The notes: generated from the letters alone by a model not told the origin. A DNA stretch of 45,780 nt from Anaerolineales bacterium (GCA_021462845.1 JAJTXU010000008.1:1-45780); one strand, 5' to 3'; counted from the first letter of the stretch, positions 10,611-19,315 are shown. Program-made: numbers and translations.

Positions 10611-11033
10611 ATGACTCGTCGATCGAGAATCCTCTTTATTGTTGCGGTTCTCCTTTCCTCCTGTGCGCGCGCAGAGGCGGCGACTGTACTTCCGAGCGCC
10701 ACGAATCCTGTCTCTACGCCGACGATTGTTGTCACCTCCGCCCCGCGCATCCAGCGAAACAACCTCACTTTCGTCGAATTCTTTTCTGGCACGTGAATGG
10801 AATGTCGCGCAATGAAGCCCATCGTGGATGGGATCAAGAATACGTACAACGGATGTATGCAACTGGAGCGTGTTAACTTCCATGAGCGTTCGGAATGGCA
10901 CAAGCTGTTATCTCCTTTTGCCACGCCCGAGTTTGTGCTTCTTGATTCGCAACACAATATTCTCTATCGCTGGTTTGGCGCAGTGGAAGCCGAAGAGTTT
11001 ACCGCCGTGTTAGACCCGTTATGCAAAAGCTGA
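10611..11033 (+). CDS. Thioredoxin-like lipoprotein with in-frame UGA at the first active-site position (candidate selenoprotein, UxxC); a pseudogene is the alternative
   Basis: The two ORFs 10611-10796 and 10797-11033 are in one frame; joined product ...NLTFVEFFSGT-U-MECRAMKPIVDGI...SPFATPEFVLLDSQHNILYRWFG..., with lipobox LLSSC and cis-Pro-like TPEF. Confidence 0.6.
10818..10832 (+). promoter_or_regulatory. Candidate bacterial SECIS hairpin CCCATC-GTG-GATGGG
   Basis: Perfect 6-bp stem, 3-nt loop beginning with G, loop starting 28 nt after the UGA. Confidence 0.5.
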
Positions 11034-11046
11034 AGGCATCAAAGAA

Positions 11047-12042
11047 ATGGCTAATTCTCTCAACTGGGGTCTGCTCTCCACGGCGCGCATCAACCGCGCG
11101 TTGATCGCTCCGCTACAGGTTTCAAGGCGGAATCATTTGCTGGCTGTCGCCTCGCGCTCGCAAGAGACTGCCGATGCCTACGCCAAAGAAAAAAAGATTC
11201 CGCGCTCGCATGGCTCGTATGAGTCGTTGCTCGCCGACCCCGATATTGACGTGGTCTACAACTCCTTGCCGAATCACCTCCACGCCGAATGGACGATCAA
11301 AGCGGTGCAAGCGGGCAAGCATGTGCTGTGTGAAAAGCCGCTCGCGCTATCCGTAGAGGAAGTGGACGCGATCAAACATGCCGCGCATCAACACGGGCGA
11401 ATCGTTGCCGAGGCGTTCATGTACCGCCATCATCCGCAGACGTTGAAAGCGCTCGACATCGTGCGCAGTGGTTCGCTCGGCGCGTTGAAGATGATTCGCG
11501 GCTCGTTTAGTTTTATGCTCACGCGGGAGGGCGATGTGCGGTTGAATCCCGATTGGGGAGGCGGAAGCATTTGGGACGTGGGTTGTTATCCCATCAGTTA
11601 CGCAAGAACGGTCGCAGGCGCGGAGCCGGTCGAAGTGTTTGGCTGGCAGGTCGAAGGTCCGACAGGAATCGACGAGACCTTCGTCGGGCAGATGCGTTTT
11701 GGCGGAGACATCCACGCGCAGTTCGATTCCAGTTTTGTCATCCCGTTTCATGCGTTTATGGAAATCGTTGGCAGTGATGGCGCGTTGAATGTTCCGCATC
11801 CGTTCAAGCCCGGCGCCGACGAAACGATTTACCTCACGCGGAACGATAAAACCGAAGCGATCCGCGTGCGCGGCGGCGAATTGTATATCGGCGAGGTGGA
11901 GGATATGGCGGACGCAATTCTGCTGGGACGCGAACCGCGCGTCTCGCTCGACGATTCGCGCGCCAATGTTCGCGTGATCTGCGCCTTGCTCGAATCGTCT
12001 CGCGCGGCAATGCCTGTTCGCCTGGAACGGGAAAATTTCTAA
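11047..12042 (+). CDS. Gfo/Idh/MocA family oxidoreductase
   Basis: NAD-binding N-terminus and signature AGKHVLCEKPLALSVEE. Confidence 0.93.
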   Translation: MANSLNWGLLSTARINRALIAPLQVSRRNHLLAVASRSQETADAYAKEKKIPRSHGSYESLLADPDIDVVYNSLPNHLHAEWTIKAVQAGKHVLCEKPLALSVEEVDAIKHAAHQHGRIVAEAFMYRHHPQTLKALDIVRSGSLGALKMIRGSFSFMLTREGDVRLNPDWGGGSIWDVGCYPISYARTVAGAEPVEVFGWQVEGPTGIDETFVGQMRFGGDIHAQFDSSFVIPFHAFMEIVGSDGALNVPHPFKPGADETIYLTRNDKTEAIRVRGGELYIGEVEDMADAILLGREPRVSLDDSRANVRVICALLESSRAAMPVRLERENF

Positions 12043-12092
12043 ATCTCTTTACTGTCTGGTACACTTGCCGCATTCTTTCCCGGAGGAGTTAT

Positions 12093-13304
12093 ATGGATTT
12101 GCATAACACTGAAGACGCCGTTTCCCGCCGCATCAAGGCGATGAACGACCGCGTTGCCATGCTCAAAGAACATGATCTGTATTTTTACAACCAGCCTGTG
12201 GAAGAACTGCTCAGCGACTCGCGAGTGCGCGTGCGCGGACGCGTGATGGGCATGTACGCTTCGTACGGCTACTTGGGCTTGCTCAACCACCCCCGCATCA
12301 ACGCTGCCGCCAAAGCCGCCGTAGACAAATTCGGCACGGGGACGAATGGAGTCCGCACATTGGCTGGCACGTTGACGATTCACAACGAACTCGAAGAGAC
12401 GATTGCGAACTTCAAACACGCCGAATCTGCCATCACATATTCTTCGGGCTATGCAACCAATCTGACGGTCGTTTCAACTTTAATGGGACGCGGCGATTAT
12501 GTCTTCTCCGATAAATTAAATCACGCCTCCATCGTGGACGGTTGTTTGATGTCTGGCGCGGAGTTCCGCCGTTTCCGCCATAATGAGATGGATCATCTCG
12601 AGGGCTTGTTGAAAAATGCGCCGAACGACGTTGCCAAACTCGTGATCGCCGATTCGGTCTTCAGCATGGATGGCGACATCATTGACCTGCCTACGATGGT
12701 TGCCCTGTGCAAAAAGTACAACGCCTGGCTAATGATCGACGAAGCGCATTCGATCGGCGTGCTTGGCAAGACCGGGCGCGGCATCGAAGAATATTTCGAC
12801 TTGTACGAGGGGATCGATATCAAGATGGGCACATTGAGCAAGACCATCCCCTCGGTGGGCGGATACGTCGCCGCGAGCAAAGAGATCATCACGTATCTTC
12901 GTCACGCGAGCCGCGCGTACATTTTCTCCGCCGCGCTGCCGCCCGCGCAAGCCGCCGCCGCGAACGAAGCGTTCAAAGTGATCCTCGATGAACCCTGGCG
13001 CATCGAACGCTTGAATCAAAACACGAAGCAGTTCATCGGCGGACTCAAAAGCATGGGCTTCGACACCATGCTCACCGAAACAGCCATCGTCCCCGTGTTG
13101 TGCGGCACAGATGAAGCCGCCTTTGCCATGACGCGCGAGGCGCAACACAACGACGTGTTCGTCCTGCCCGTCGTTTCGCCTGCCGTGCCAGAGGGACTCG
13201 CGCGGCTGCGGGCAACCGTCACCGCCGCGCACGACCCGAGCGAGATCGAACGCGCGATGGACGTGATCGGCGAAGCAGGGAAGAAATTGGGGATCATCAA
13301 ATAG
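12093..13304 (+). CDS. Alpha-oxoamine synthase family aminotransferase (KBL/AONS/serine palmitoyltransferase-like)
   Basis: GTGTNGVRTLAGTLTIHNELEETIANF, DEAHSIGVLGKTGRG, GTLSKTIPSVGGY. Confidence 0.9.
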   Translation: MDLHNTEDAVSRRIKAMNDRVAMLKEHDLYFYNQPVEELLSDSRVRVRGRVMGMYASYGYLGLLNHPRINAAAKAAVDKFGTGTNGVRTLAGTLTIHNELEETIANFKHAESAITYSSGYATNLTVVSTLMGRGDYVFSDKLNHASIVDGCLMSGAEFRRFRHNEMDHLEGLLKNAPNDVAKLVIADSVFSMDGDIIDLPTMVALCKKYNAWLMIDEAHSIGVLGKTGRGIEEYFDLYEGIDIKMGTLSKTIPSVGGYVAASKEIITYLRHASRAYIFSAALPPAQAAAANEAFKVILDEPWRIERLNQNTKQFIGGLKSMGFDTMLTETAIVPVLCGTDEAAFAMTREAQHNDVFVLPVVSPAVPEGLARLRATVTAAHDPSEIERAMDVIGEAGKKLGIIK

Positions 13305-13314
13305 AAACGAATCA

Positions 13315-13341
13315 AACCCGCCAACAACGGCGGGTTTTTGT
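13315..13341 (+). terminator. Rho-independent terminator
   Basis: aacccgcc aacaac ggcgggtt ttt. Confidence 0.85.
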
Positions 13342-13350
13342 TTTAGTTCA

Positions 13351-13492
13351 GGACTTACGCAAAACCATAAGAACAAGCCGCGAATACTTCGACAGGCTCA
13401 GTACAAGTTTTCGCTAATTCACGCGAATTGTATAAAAAAAATTCGTGATAATTCGTGTAATTCGCGGCAAAAGATTTTGACCTGCGTAAGCC
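13351..13492. repeat. MITE-like nested inverted repeat with TTACGCA/TGCGTAA ends
   Basis: ACTTACGCA (13353-13361)/TGCGTAAG (13483-13490); GCCGCGAAT (13377-13385)/ATTCGCGGC (13460-13468). Confidence 0.6.
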
Positions 13493-13584
13493 AGGAGTTA
13501 AAATTTTTCATGCTGTCTTCATAAAATTACAACGCTCTTCTAACAGGCAGAGAGTACACTCTGTTCAACCGAAGGAGATAAAAA

Positions 13585-14670
13585 ATGAAATGGCAATGGA
13601 AACTGGGTCGCTTTCTCGGCATCGACGTGTACGTGCACGTCACATTTCTTCTGTTGATCGGCTGGGTGGGGTACAGCCATTGGCTTGAGCATGGAACCCT
13701 CGCTGAAACCGCAAACGGCATCCTCTTCATTCTCGCGCTTTTTCTTTGCGTCGTCCTGCATGAATACGGTCACGCCCTCACCGCCCGCAAATACGGGATC
13801 AAAACGCGCGACATCACCCTCTACCCGATCGGCGGCGTGGCGCGTTTGGAGCGCATGCCCGATAAGCCCATCGAGGAGTTGTGGGTCGCGCTGATGGGAC
13901 CCGCTGTCAACGTGGTGATCGCCGCGATACTCTTTGCGGTTCTCGCCGCGACGGGCAACCTGACTCCGCTGACCGGCTTGACCATCGCCTCAGGCTCTTT
14001 CCTCATGCGCTTGGTGGTTGTGAATATCTGGCTTGTGCTGTTCAATTTGATCCCCGCCTTCCCCATGGACGGTGGACGTGTCCTCCGCGCTATCCTCGCC
14101 ATGCGCATGGAATACGTCCATGCGACGCAAGTCGCCGCGAGCATTGGTCAAGGCATTGCGTTCATCTTCGGCTTCATCGGCATGTTCAGCAATCCATTCC
14201 TCCTGTTCATCGCTTTCTTCGTGTACATCGGCGCCTCGCAGGAAGCGAGCATGGCGTTGATGAAGAACTCGATCAGCGGAATCCCGGTCACGCGCGCGAT
14301 GCTGACGGACTTCAAAACTCTCTCGCCGCGCGACACGCTCGCGCAGGTGGTTGGACTCATCCTTGCCGGTTCACAGCACGATTTCCCGGTTGTGGATGCG
14401 AATGGCGCGGTGATGGGCATCCTTGAGCGCGACGCGTTTATCGCCGCGTTATCGCGCCAAGGGCAGAGCGCCCCGGTCGTCGGCGTGATGCGGAAAGATG
14501 TTCCAAGCGTGGATTCGCACGACATGGTCGAATCAGCCCTCACCCGTCTGCAAGAATCGGGCGCGAAAACCCTGCCGGTCATGCACGCCGGTCAATTTAT
14601 CGGCTTGATCACCGCGGAGAACATCACCGAGTTTTTGATGATCCGTTCGGCGTTGAAAGCGGCGGCTTAA
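13585..14670 (+). CDS. Site-2 protease (M50) family metalloprotease with CBS domains
   Basis: HEYGHALTARKYG zinc motif, NLIPAFPMDGGRVLRA, C-terminal CBS pair. Confidence 0.93.
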   Translation: MKWQWKLGRFLGIDVYVHVTFLLLIGWVGYSHWLEHGTLAETANGILFILALFLCVVLHEYGHALTARKYGIKTRDITLYPIGGVARLERMPDKPIEELWVALMGPAVNVVIAAILFAVLAATGNLTPLTGLTIASGSFLMRLVVVNIWLVLFNLIPAFPMDGGRVLRAILAMRMEYVHATQVAASIGQGIAFIFGFIGMFSNPFLLFIAFFVYIGASQEASMALMKNSISGIPVTRAMLTDFKTLSPRDTLAQVVGLILAGSQHDFPVVDANGAVMGILERDAFIAALSRQGQSAPVVGVMRKDVPSVDSHDMVESALTRLQESGAKTLPVMHAGQFIGLITAENITEFLMIRSALKAAA

Positions 14671-14679
14671 TTTCCCCGA

Positions 14680-15219
14680 TCATTCCTTGATTTGATACAA
14701 CAAAGTATCTTCCACTTTGTACAACAGCGGAGCGACTTGTACTTTGGGGTAGCGTGATCGAAGCCGTTGTGACTCGCTGATCACAAAATCTATCTCGTTG
14801 CCGATCTCGAACATCGGGACAAAATTCGTGAAATGCTCTTCTGCCAGTTCGCGTTCCCAGCCCGCTCTCTCGACCAAGCCTTGAATGAACGCTTCCTTTC
14901 GCGACATCAAGTTGACCATCCCGCACTGGTCGTGACCGATCAACGCGATGCACTTCACGCCTCCCACCGCGATCGCGTACGAAACCTTGAACTCGCTGTA
15001 TCGTAAATTCGCCCCGCCCGCGCGGATGATGTACGCAAAATTATCGGGGATGTGCAAATGCTTGCGGTTATCCATGCACATGCCGATCAGCAATTGCGCC
15101 TGCGTGTACGGCTCATGCTCCATGCCGAGGTTGTGATATTCAAGCAATAACCCAACGGGTGTATTTTTATATTCGGGAAAAATGTTATCTTTCACAGAAA
15201 CAGGGAAGAGGCGATGCAT
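14680..15219 (-). CDS. Beta-carbonic anhydrase-like protein
   Basis: CMDNRK and GHDQCGM zinc-site motifs. Confidence 0.85.
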   Translation of the reverse strand: MHRLFPVSVKDNIFPEYKNTPVGLLLEYHNLGMEHEPYTQAQLLIGMCMDNRKHLHIPDNFAYIIRAGGANLRYSEFKVSYAIAVGGVKCIALIGHDQCGMVNLMSRKEAFIQGLVERAGWERELAEEHFTNFVPMFEIGNEIDFVISESQRLRSRYPKVQVAPLLYKVEDTLLYQIKE

Positions 15220-15251
15220 GGAAACAAACTCCTACAAAGGCGATTATCAAA

Positions 15252-15304
15252 TGTAGTGACGACTTTAGTCGTCTTAACGCAGGACGACTGAAGTCGTCAC
15301 TACA
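15252..15304. repeat. 53-bp inverted repeat, 22-nt arms (TGTAGTGACGACTTTAGTCGTC / GACGACTGAAGTCGTCACTACA)
   Basis: Arms match with one G-T mismatch; each arm contains an inner dyad GACGAC..GTCGTC. Confidence 0.9.
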
Positions 15305-15357
15305 AATTATGTGATCATCACTGATTATAAACAAAAAGGAGACCGAGCCTCCCAACC

Positions 15358-15440
15358 CAGTCTCCAATCTCTAATCTCCAGTCTCTAGTCTCGATACTCG
15401 ACCATCGCCAATTCTCTAATCCTCCAATTCTCTCTTTCTT
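15358..15440. repeat. Heptamer array (CAGTCTC CAATCTC TAATCTC CAGTCTC TAGTCTC GATACTC) plus CAATTCTCTAAT repeats
   Basis: Perfect 7-nt phasing. Confidence 0.85.
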
Positions 15441-15441
15441 T

Positions 15442-17664
15442 TTACCCCACCAGCCCAACCACAAAATTAAAGAACCTCCAATACAAGTTATACAGCGGCT
15501 GGGGCCACGAGGTCCTTGGCAGAACGGGCGGGAACGACGATGAAACTTCCTCATCGAAATAGTTATCCGCGCCATTGGTGTCCCAAATGATATCGAATCC
15601 CCTGCCAAGTATTTTTTTGACAAACGGATCGGCATCGTAGCCGTTGTTCTCGTAGATGTTGTCGTGCGCGTACACGTGTTCGGGGTTCGGGCCCACGTCA
15701 ATCTCGTTGACGTCGAACCCGATCGTGAGATTGAACACTGCCAACCCGCCTGATTTATTGCCGCGGATGGTGTTGTTGTACACTTCCACCTCGTCTGCGG
15801 CAAGGATCAAGATGCCCGTCCCAGATGGAGCGAGCGCCACCGCGGTTCCGGGCTTGCCGAAGTTCTTACCATTGTTATTTTCAACAAGATTATCGTACAC
15901 TTTTGTGTACAACGAAACCTTGGACGGCAATTGCGGTAGAAGATCAATGAAAATCCCAACTGTGTTGTCGCGCGCCACGTTGTTATACACTTCGCCGTTG
16001 ACCGTGTTCTCCAGCTCAACGCCGATCACATTTCCATACGTCAGCGTATCGCGGATGATCACATCTTGCGACTTGCCCGCATAAATTGCCGCGTCGTTCA
16101 TCAGCGTCGCTTCGATTCGTTCGATCAACACATCGGTGCATCGCACGGGGTACACGCCATACACACCCGTATTCTCGATATACATATCGTGCAGATATAC
16201 TTTCGTCGCGCCTTCCACCAGCACGCCGTTCGATGTGTAATTCTTCACGGCGAAGTTATACATCTCAAAATTATTTCCCGATGCGATTACGCCATCCGAG
16301 CGCGCGCCCTCGCCGTCGATCACGGGCCATTCGCCTTTTTCATTCGGGATGCCAACCAGCGTGACATCGCTCCAATCTAAATACACCGACTCGTGATAAA
16401 TCCCATACGGGACTTCGATCGTGTCGCCAGGCCCGGAGCGGTCAACGGCTTGTTGGATGGTCTCATTCGGTCCCACGCGGACGACAGTCGGTTCATGCGC
16501 AGGGACGTCTGATCCAGTCGCCTGAACATTGATCTGCTCTACAACTTCGCGCGCGAGGTTGGGGTATTGTTCCACCACCGGCAACCCCGAAGGCACAGAC
16601 GCCGGGACCTTGGGCATTTCGCTTTCATCGGTCAACGCATAGAGGAATGCGACCAAATCTTCGTGTTCCTGTTCGCTCAATTCGATGGGGATGATGTGGC
16701 GATCCACCTCCAACCCGAATTGACTCCCGCCGCCTTTTTCGTAGAACCAAAGTACATCATCCAACGTAGCGAACGCGCCGTTGTGCATATACGGTCCCGT
16801 CAATGCGATGTTACGCAGGGTTGGCGCTTTGAACGCGCCATCCTGCCCGTCGTTGGCAATCGCGGCGCGTCCCTCGTCGTGTGGAAGCCCTTCGAGGTCG
16901 GGCGCTCCGGTCACGAAGAAATCATCCGAGCCGAAGGTGGGCGCGGCGTGACATTCAAAACAGCGCGTTGCCGCCGAACGGAAGAGGTTCAAGCCGCGCC
17001 GCTGTTGCGATGTCAGCGCGTCGAATTGACCGGCGGCGTATTTGTCAAATGGGCTATTATTTGAAACCAGCGTCCGTTCGAATGAGGCGATTGCCGTTTG
17101 CGCGTTTTCGACGGTGATGGCATTGCTTCCGAACGCCTTGTTGAACAACTCCACGTATTCGGGAATTTTCTTCAGGCGCGCGACGGTTTCCGCGTCGGAG
17201 CCAGCCATTTCATTTTCCGCATGAAGCGGCACAGTCATTTGCTGTTCAAGCGATTCGGCGCGGCCGTCCCAGAAAAGTTTTGAAGAATAACCGGCGTTCC
17301 ACAACGTGGGCGTATTACGCGGTAGGGATGAGCCGTCGGAGCCTTTTGCCGTTTGCAATCCGTCGCTGAATCCCAAACTGGGATTGTGACACGTGGCGCA
17401 CGACATGTCTTGATTCTTCGATAGGATTGGGTCAAAAAACAACAAGCGACCGAGTTCCGTTTTTTCGGGCGAGGTTTCGCCGTTGAGCGGAGGAAATTCG
17501 CGCTGTAATCCGCTGTAGGCGGGGAGCACACTGCTCGCGCCCGCGCCCCACTTCTCTTCGGGAGGCAATTCATCGAAGGGCAGGGGGGCAAGCGCGGCGT
17601 AGATGATGCCGACGAGGGCGAGCAGTCCCAACGTCAGAAAGAATCGTTTGATCCAGATTTTCAT
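15442..17664 (-). CDS. Fusion of diheme cytochrome c peroxidase (MauG/CcpA-like) with a C-terminal parallel beta-helix (NosD-like) domain
   Basis: Two CxxCH motifs (CATCHNPSLGFSDG, CFECHAAPTFGSDD) followed by repeated beta-helix rungs in one ORF. Confidence 0.85.
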   Translation of the reverse strand: MKIWIKRFFLTLGLLALVGIIYAALAPLPFDELPPEEKWGAGASSVLPAYSGLQREFPPLNGETSPEKTELGRLLFFDPILSKNQDMSCATCHNPSLGFSDGLQTAKGSDGSSLPRNTPTLWNAGYSSKLFWDGRAESLEQQMTVPLHAENEMAGSDAETVARLKKIPEYVELFNKAFGSNAITVENAQTAIASFERTLVSNNSPFDKYAAGQFDALTSQQRRGLNLFRSAATRCFECHAAPTFGSDDFFVTGAPDLEGLPHDEGRAAIANDGQDGAFKAPTLRNIALTGPYMHNGAFATLDDVLWFYEKGGGSQFGLEVDRHIIPIELSEQEHEDLVAFLYALTDESEMPKVPASVPSGLPVVEQYPNLAREVVEQINVQATGSDVPAHEPTVVRVGPNETIQQAVDRSGPGDTIEVPYGIYHESVYLDWSDVTLVGIPNEKGEWPVIDGEGARSDGVIASGNNFEMYNFAVKNYTSNGVLVEGATKVYLHDMYIENTGVYGVYPVRCTDVLIERIEATLMNDAAIYAGKSQDVIIRDTLTYGNVIGVELENTVNGEVYNNVARDNTVGIFIDLLPQLPSKVSLYTKVYDNLVENNNGKNFGKPGTAVALAPSGTGILILAADEVEVYNNTIRGNKSGGLAVFNLTIGFDVNEIDVGPNPEHVYAHDNIYENNGYDADPFVKKILGRGFDIIWDTNGADNYFDEEVSSSFPPVLPRTSWPQPLYNLYWRFFNFVVGLVG

Positions 17665-17680
17665 AATTCTCCTCGTAGAA

Positions 17681-17711
17681 GACCTCACAGGGCTTTAAGT
17701 CCTGTGAGGTC
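17681..17711. repeat. Inverted repeat GACCTCACAGG...CCTGTGAGGTC
   Basis: 11-bp perfect arms; related copy at 31754-31787. Confidence 0.8.
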
Positions 17712-17715
17712 TATA

Positions 17716-18096
17716 TTATTTCATCGTCATCAAAAATGCGACGATGCCTTGAAGTTCCTCGCTCGTCAATTCCTTGCCGAAGTTGGTCGGCATGGTATCG
17801 GTAAATTCGGGGACGAGGAATTCTTTTGGAAACAGAATCGACGTTTCGATGTATTCCTCTGCATCCATGCCGGGGACGCGCGATCCGGCGCGGGTGGCGA
17901 TTCCTGCCAGCGACGGACCAATGATCACCGTGTCTGGCACAACGGCGTGACATTGCGCGCATCGCAAGTTGAACACCGATTGCCCCAGTTGTTCGAATGC
18001 CGTCAGGGTTGGCGCGGGCGTGGCGCTTGCGGAACAAGCGGATAATAGCGCGAGGGCGAAGATGACGCAAAATAGAAAGGATCGTTGGCGGGCCAT
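17716..18096 (-). CDS. Lipoprotein c-type cytochrome
   Basis: Lipobox LLSAC; CAQCH; Met-ligand region TMPTNFGKELTSEELQGIVAFL. Confidence 0.85.
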   Translation of the reverse strand: MARQRSFLFCVIFALALLSACSASATPAPTLTAFEQLGQSVFNLRCAQCHAVVPDTVIIGPSLAGIATRAGSRVPGMDAEEYIETSILFPKEFLVPEFTDTMPTNFGKELTSEELQGIVAFLMTMK

Positions 18097-18558
18097 TTAC
18101 TTGATGGATTCCAAATCGTGGAGGAGAAGTTGCTTCTCTTCGTCTTTTGTTATTTGTTGCGCGAAGTCTCGCGCTTTATTGAGATATTCAAGCATGATCA
18201 CGCGGTTACCGCTTTGCATTTCGGCGCGCGCGAGGGTCTCGCAGGCATACCCTTTGTAAAACGGATCGAGTTCCGCGGCGTATTTCAGCGATTGCAAGCC
18301 GTACACCCGCGCGAGGTCAGGCTGTTGGATCAGGTTGCACGCGCGCGAGACCTGCCAATATCCAATGGATAAATTTTTGGCGGACACATCCTCGCGTTGC
18401 GACCAATGCCACAGCGACGCGATGGCGGCGTGCAACATTGCCAGGTTTTCCTCGCCTGTGCGATCGCTTTTTTCTATGAGTTCCCAAGCCTTGTTGAAAT
18501 TTTCGGCTGAGAAATATTTGTGCGCGTCTGTAATGTTGAATGCGGGGGCGTCCGCCAT
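18097..18558 (-). CDS. Hypothetical helical/TPR-like protein
   Basis: MADAPAFNITDAHKYFSAENFNKAWELIEKSDRTGEENL...; operon-like position. Confidence 0.6.
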   Translation of the reverse strand: MADAPAFNITDAHKYFSAENFNKAWELIEKSDRTGEENLAMLHAAIASLWHWSQREDVSAKNLSIGYWQVSRACNLIQQPDLARVYGLQSLKYAAELDPFYKGYACETLARAEMQSGNRVIMLEYLNKARDFAQQITKDEEKQLLLHDLESIK

Positions 18559-18566
18559 GAAGGATC

Positions 18567-18848
18567 CTATTTCGCCAGCCGAACGAGTTGCGGGCGCGAG
18601 TTGGGCACGCGCTTCACCTCGCCGCGCGCTTCGAGGTCGAGTTTGACGGTAGTGACGTACCACATCACCGAGCCGTCGAATTTTCCGCGCACTTCTTTTT
18701 CCACTGCGCGCGAGAGTTTCATGAAGGTCATTTCTTTGTTGGCGCGTAATACGCTCATAATTGCTTTGCGGATCATGTCGTACTTGTCCCTGCTGATGTT
18801 CACCCCTTGCTTCTTCTGCGGATTCAATGTCTTGACCATATCTTTCAT
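18567..18848 (-). CDS. Small conserved-looking protein, possibly DUF6958-like
   Basis: MKDMVKTLNPQKKQGVNISRDKYDMIRKAIMSVLR...; winged-helix-like composition. Confidence 0.55.
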   Translation of the reverse strand: MKDMVKTLNPQKKQGVNISRDKYDMIRKAIMSVLRANKEMTFMKLSRAVEKEVRGKFDGSVMWYVTTVKLDLEARGEVKRVPNSRPQLVRLAK

Positions 18849-18876
18849 TCCAGCCTCCTCTCGTTGGTGATGTATT

Positions 18877-19302
18877 TTACTCTCCGCCGCGTAATTTGGC
18901 AGGGGGAATTCGGATGGCAACCGAGTATTCGCCAGCGAATTGTTCAGGCGTAGCGCCCAACCCGATGATCCCCGCTTTGTATTTTTTCATGTACGCGCTG
19001 ATCTTATTTGCAGGCATGGCGTTCGATTCGATGACCGCTGTCCCTGTGAAAATGATCAAGTGTTTTTCCGCTTTCTTGTCCGCTGAATTGAAATGCAAAG
19101 AAACTTGCGGATTCTTTTGGATGTGTTTCAGTTTATGCGCCTTTGCCTGACTAAAGATGAGGAATGAATCCTTTTCCCAGATGAACCATACGGGTCTGGG
19201 CTGGGGTGTGCCTGTTGAGTCGATCGTCGTCAGCCAGACGAAGTATTCGCTTTTCAAATGTGTTTTCGCAACGCGTCCGAATTTGGTGTTCAGGTTCAGC
19301 AC
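18877..19302 (-). CDS. Pyridoxamine 5'-phosphate oxidase-like/F420-type split beta-barrel protein (GTG start)
   Basis: TTIDSTGTPQPRPVWFIWE...; AGGAGA 6 nt before GTG. Confidence 0.8.
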   Translation of the reverse strand: MLNLNTKFGRVAKTHLKSEYFVWLTTIDSTGTPQPRPVWFIWEKDSFLIFSQAKAHKLKHIQKNPQVSLHFNSADKKAEKHLIIFTGTAVIESNAMPANKISAYMKKYKAGIIGLGATPEQFAGEYSVAIRIPPAKLRGGE

Positions 19303-19315
19303 AATGATTCTCCTG

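Noticed and set aside
9623-10957. 444-aa antisense ORF opposite SulP and the thioredoxin-like gene
   Set aside because: Low-complexity shadow ORF caused by GC-biased codons of the real genes.
10797-11033. Independent 78-aa gene starting at ATG 10797
   Set aside because: Start lies immediately after the TGA within the thioredoxin active site and would lose the first strand and lipobox; kept only as an alternative.
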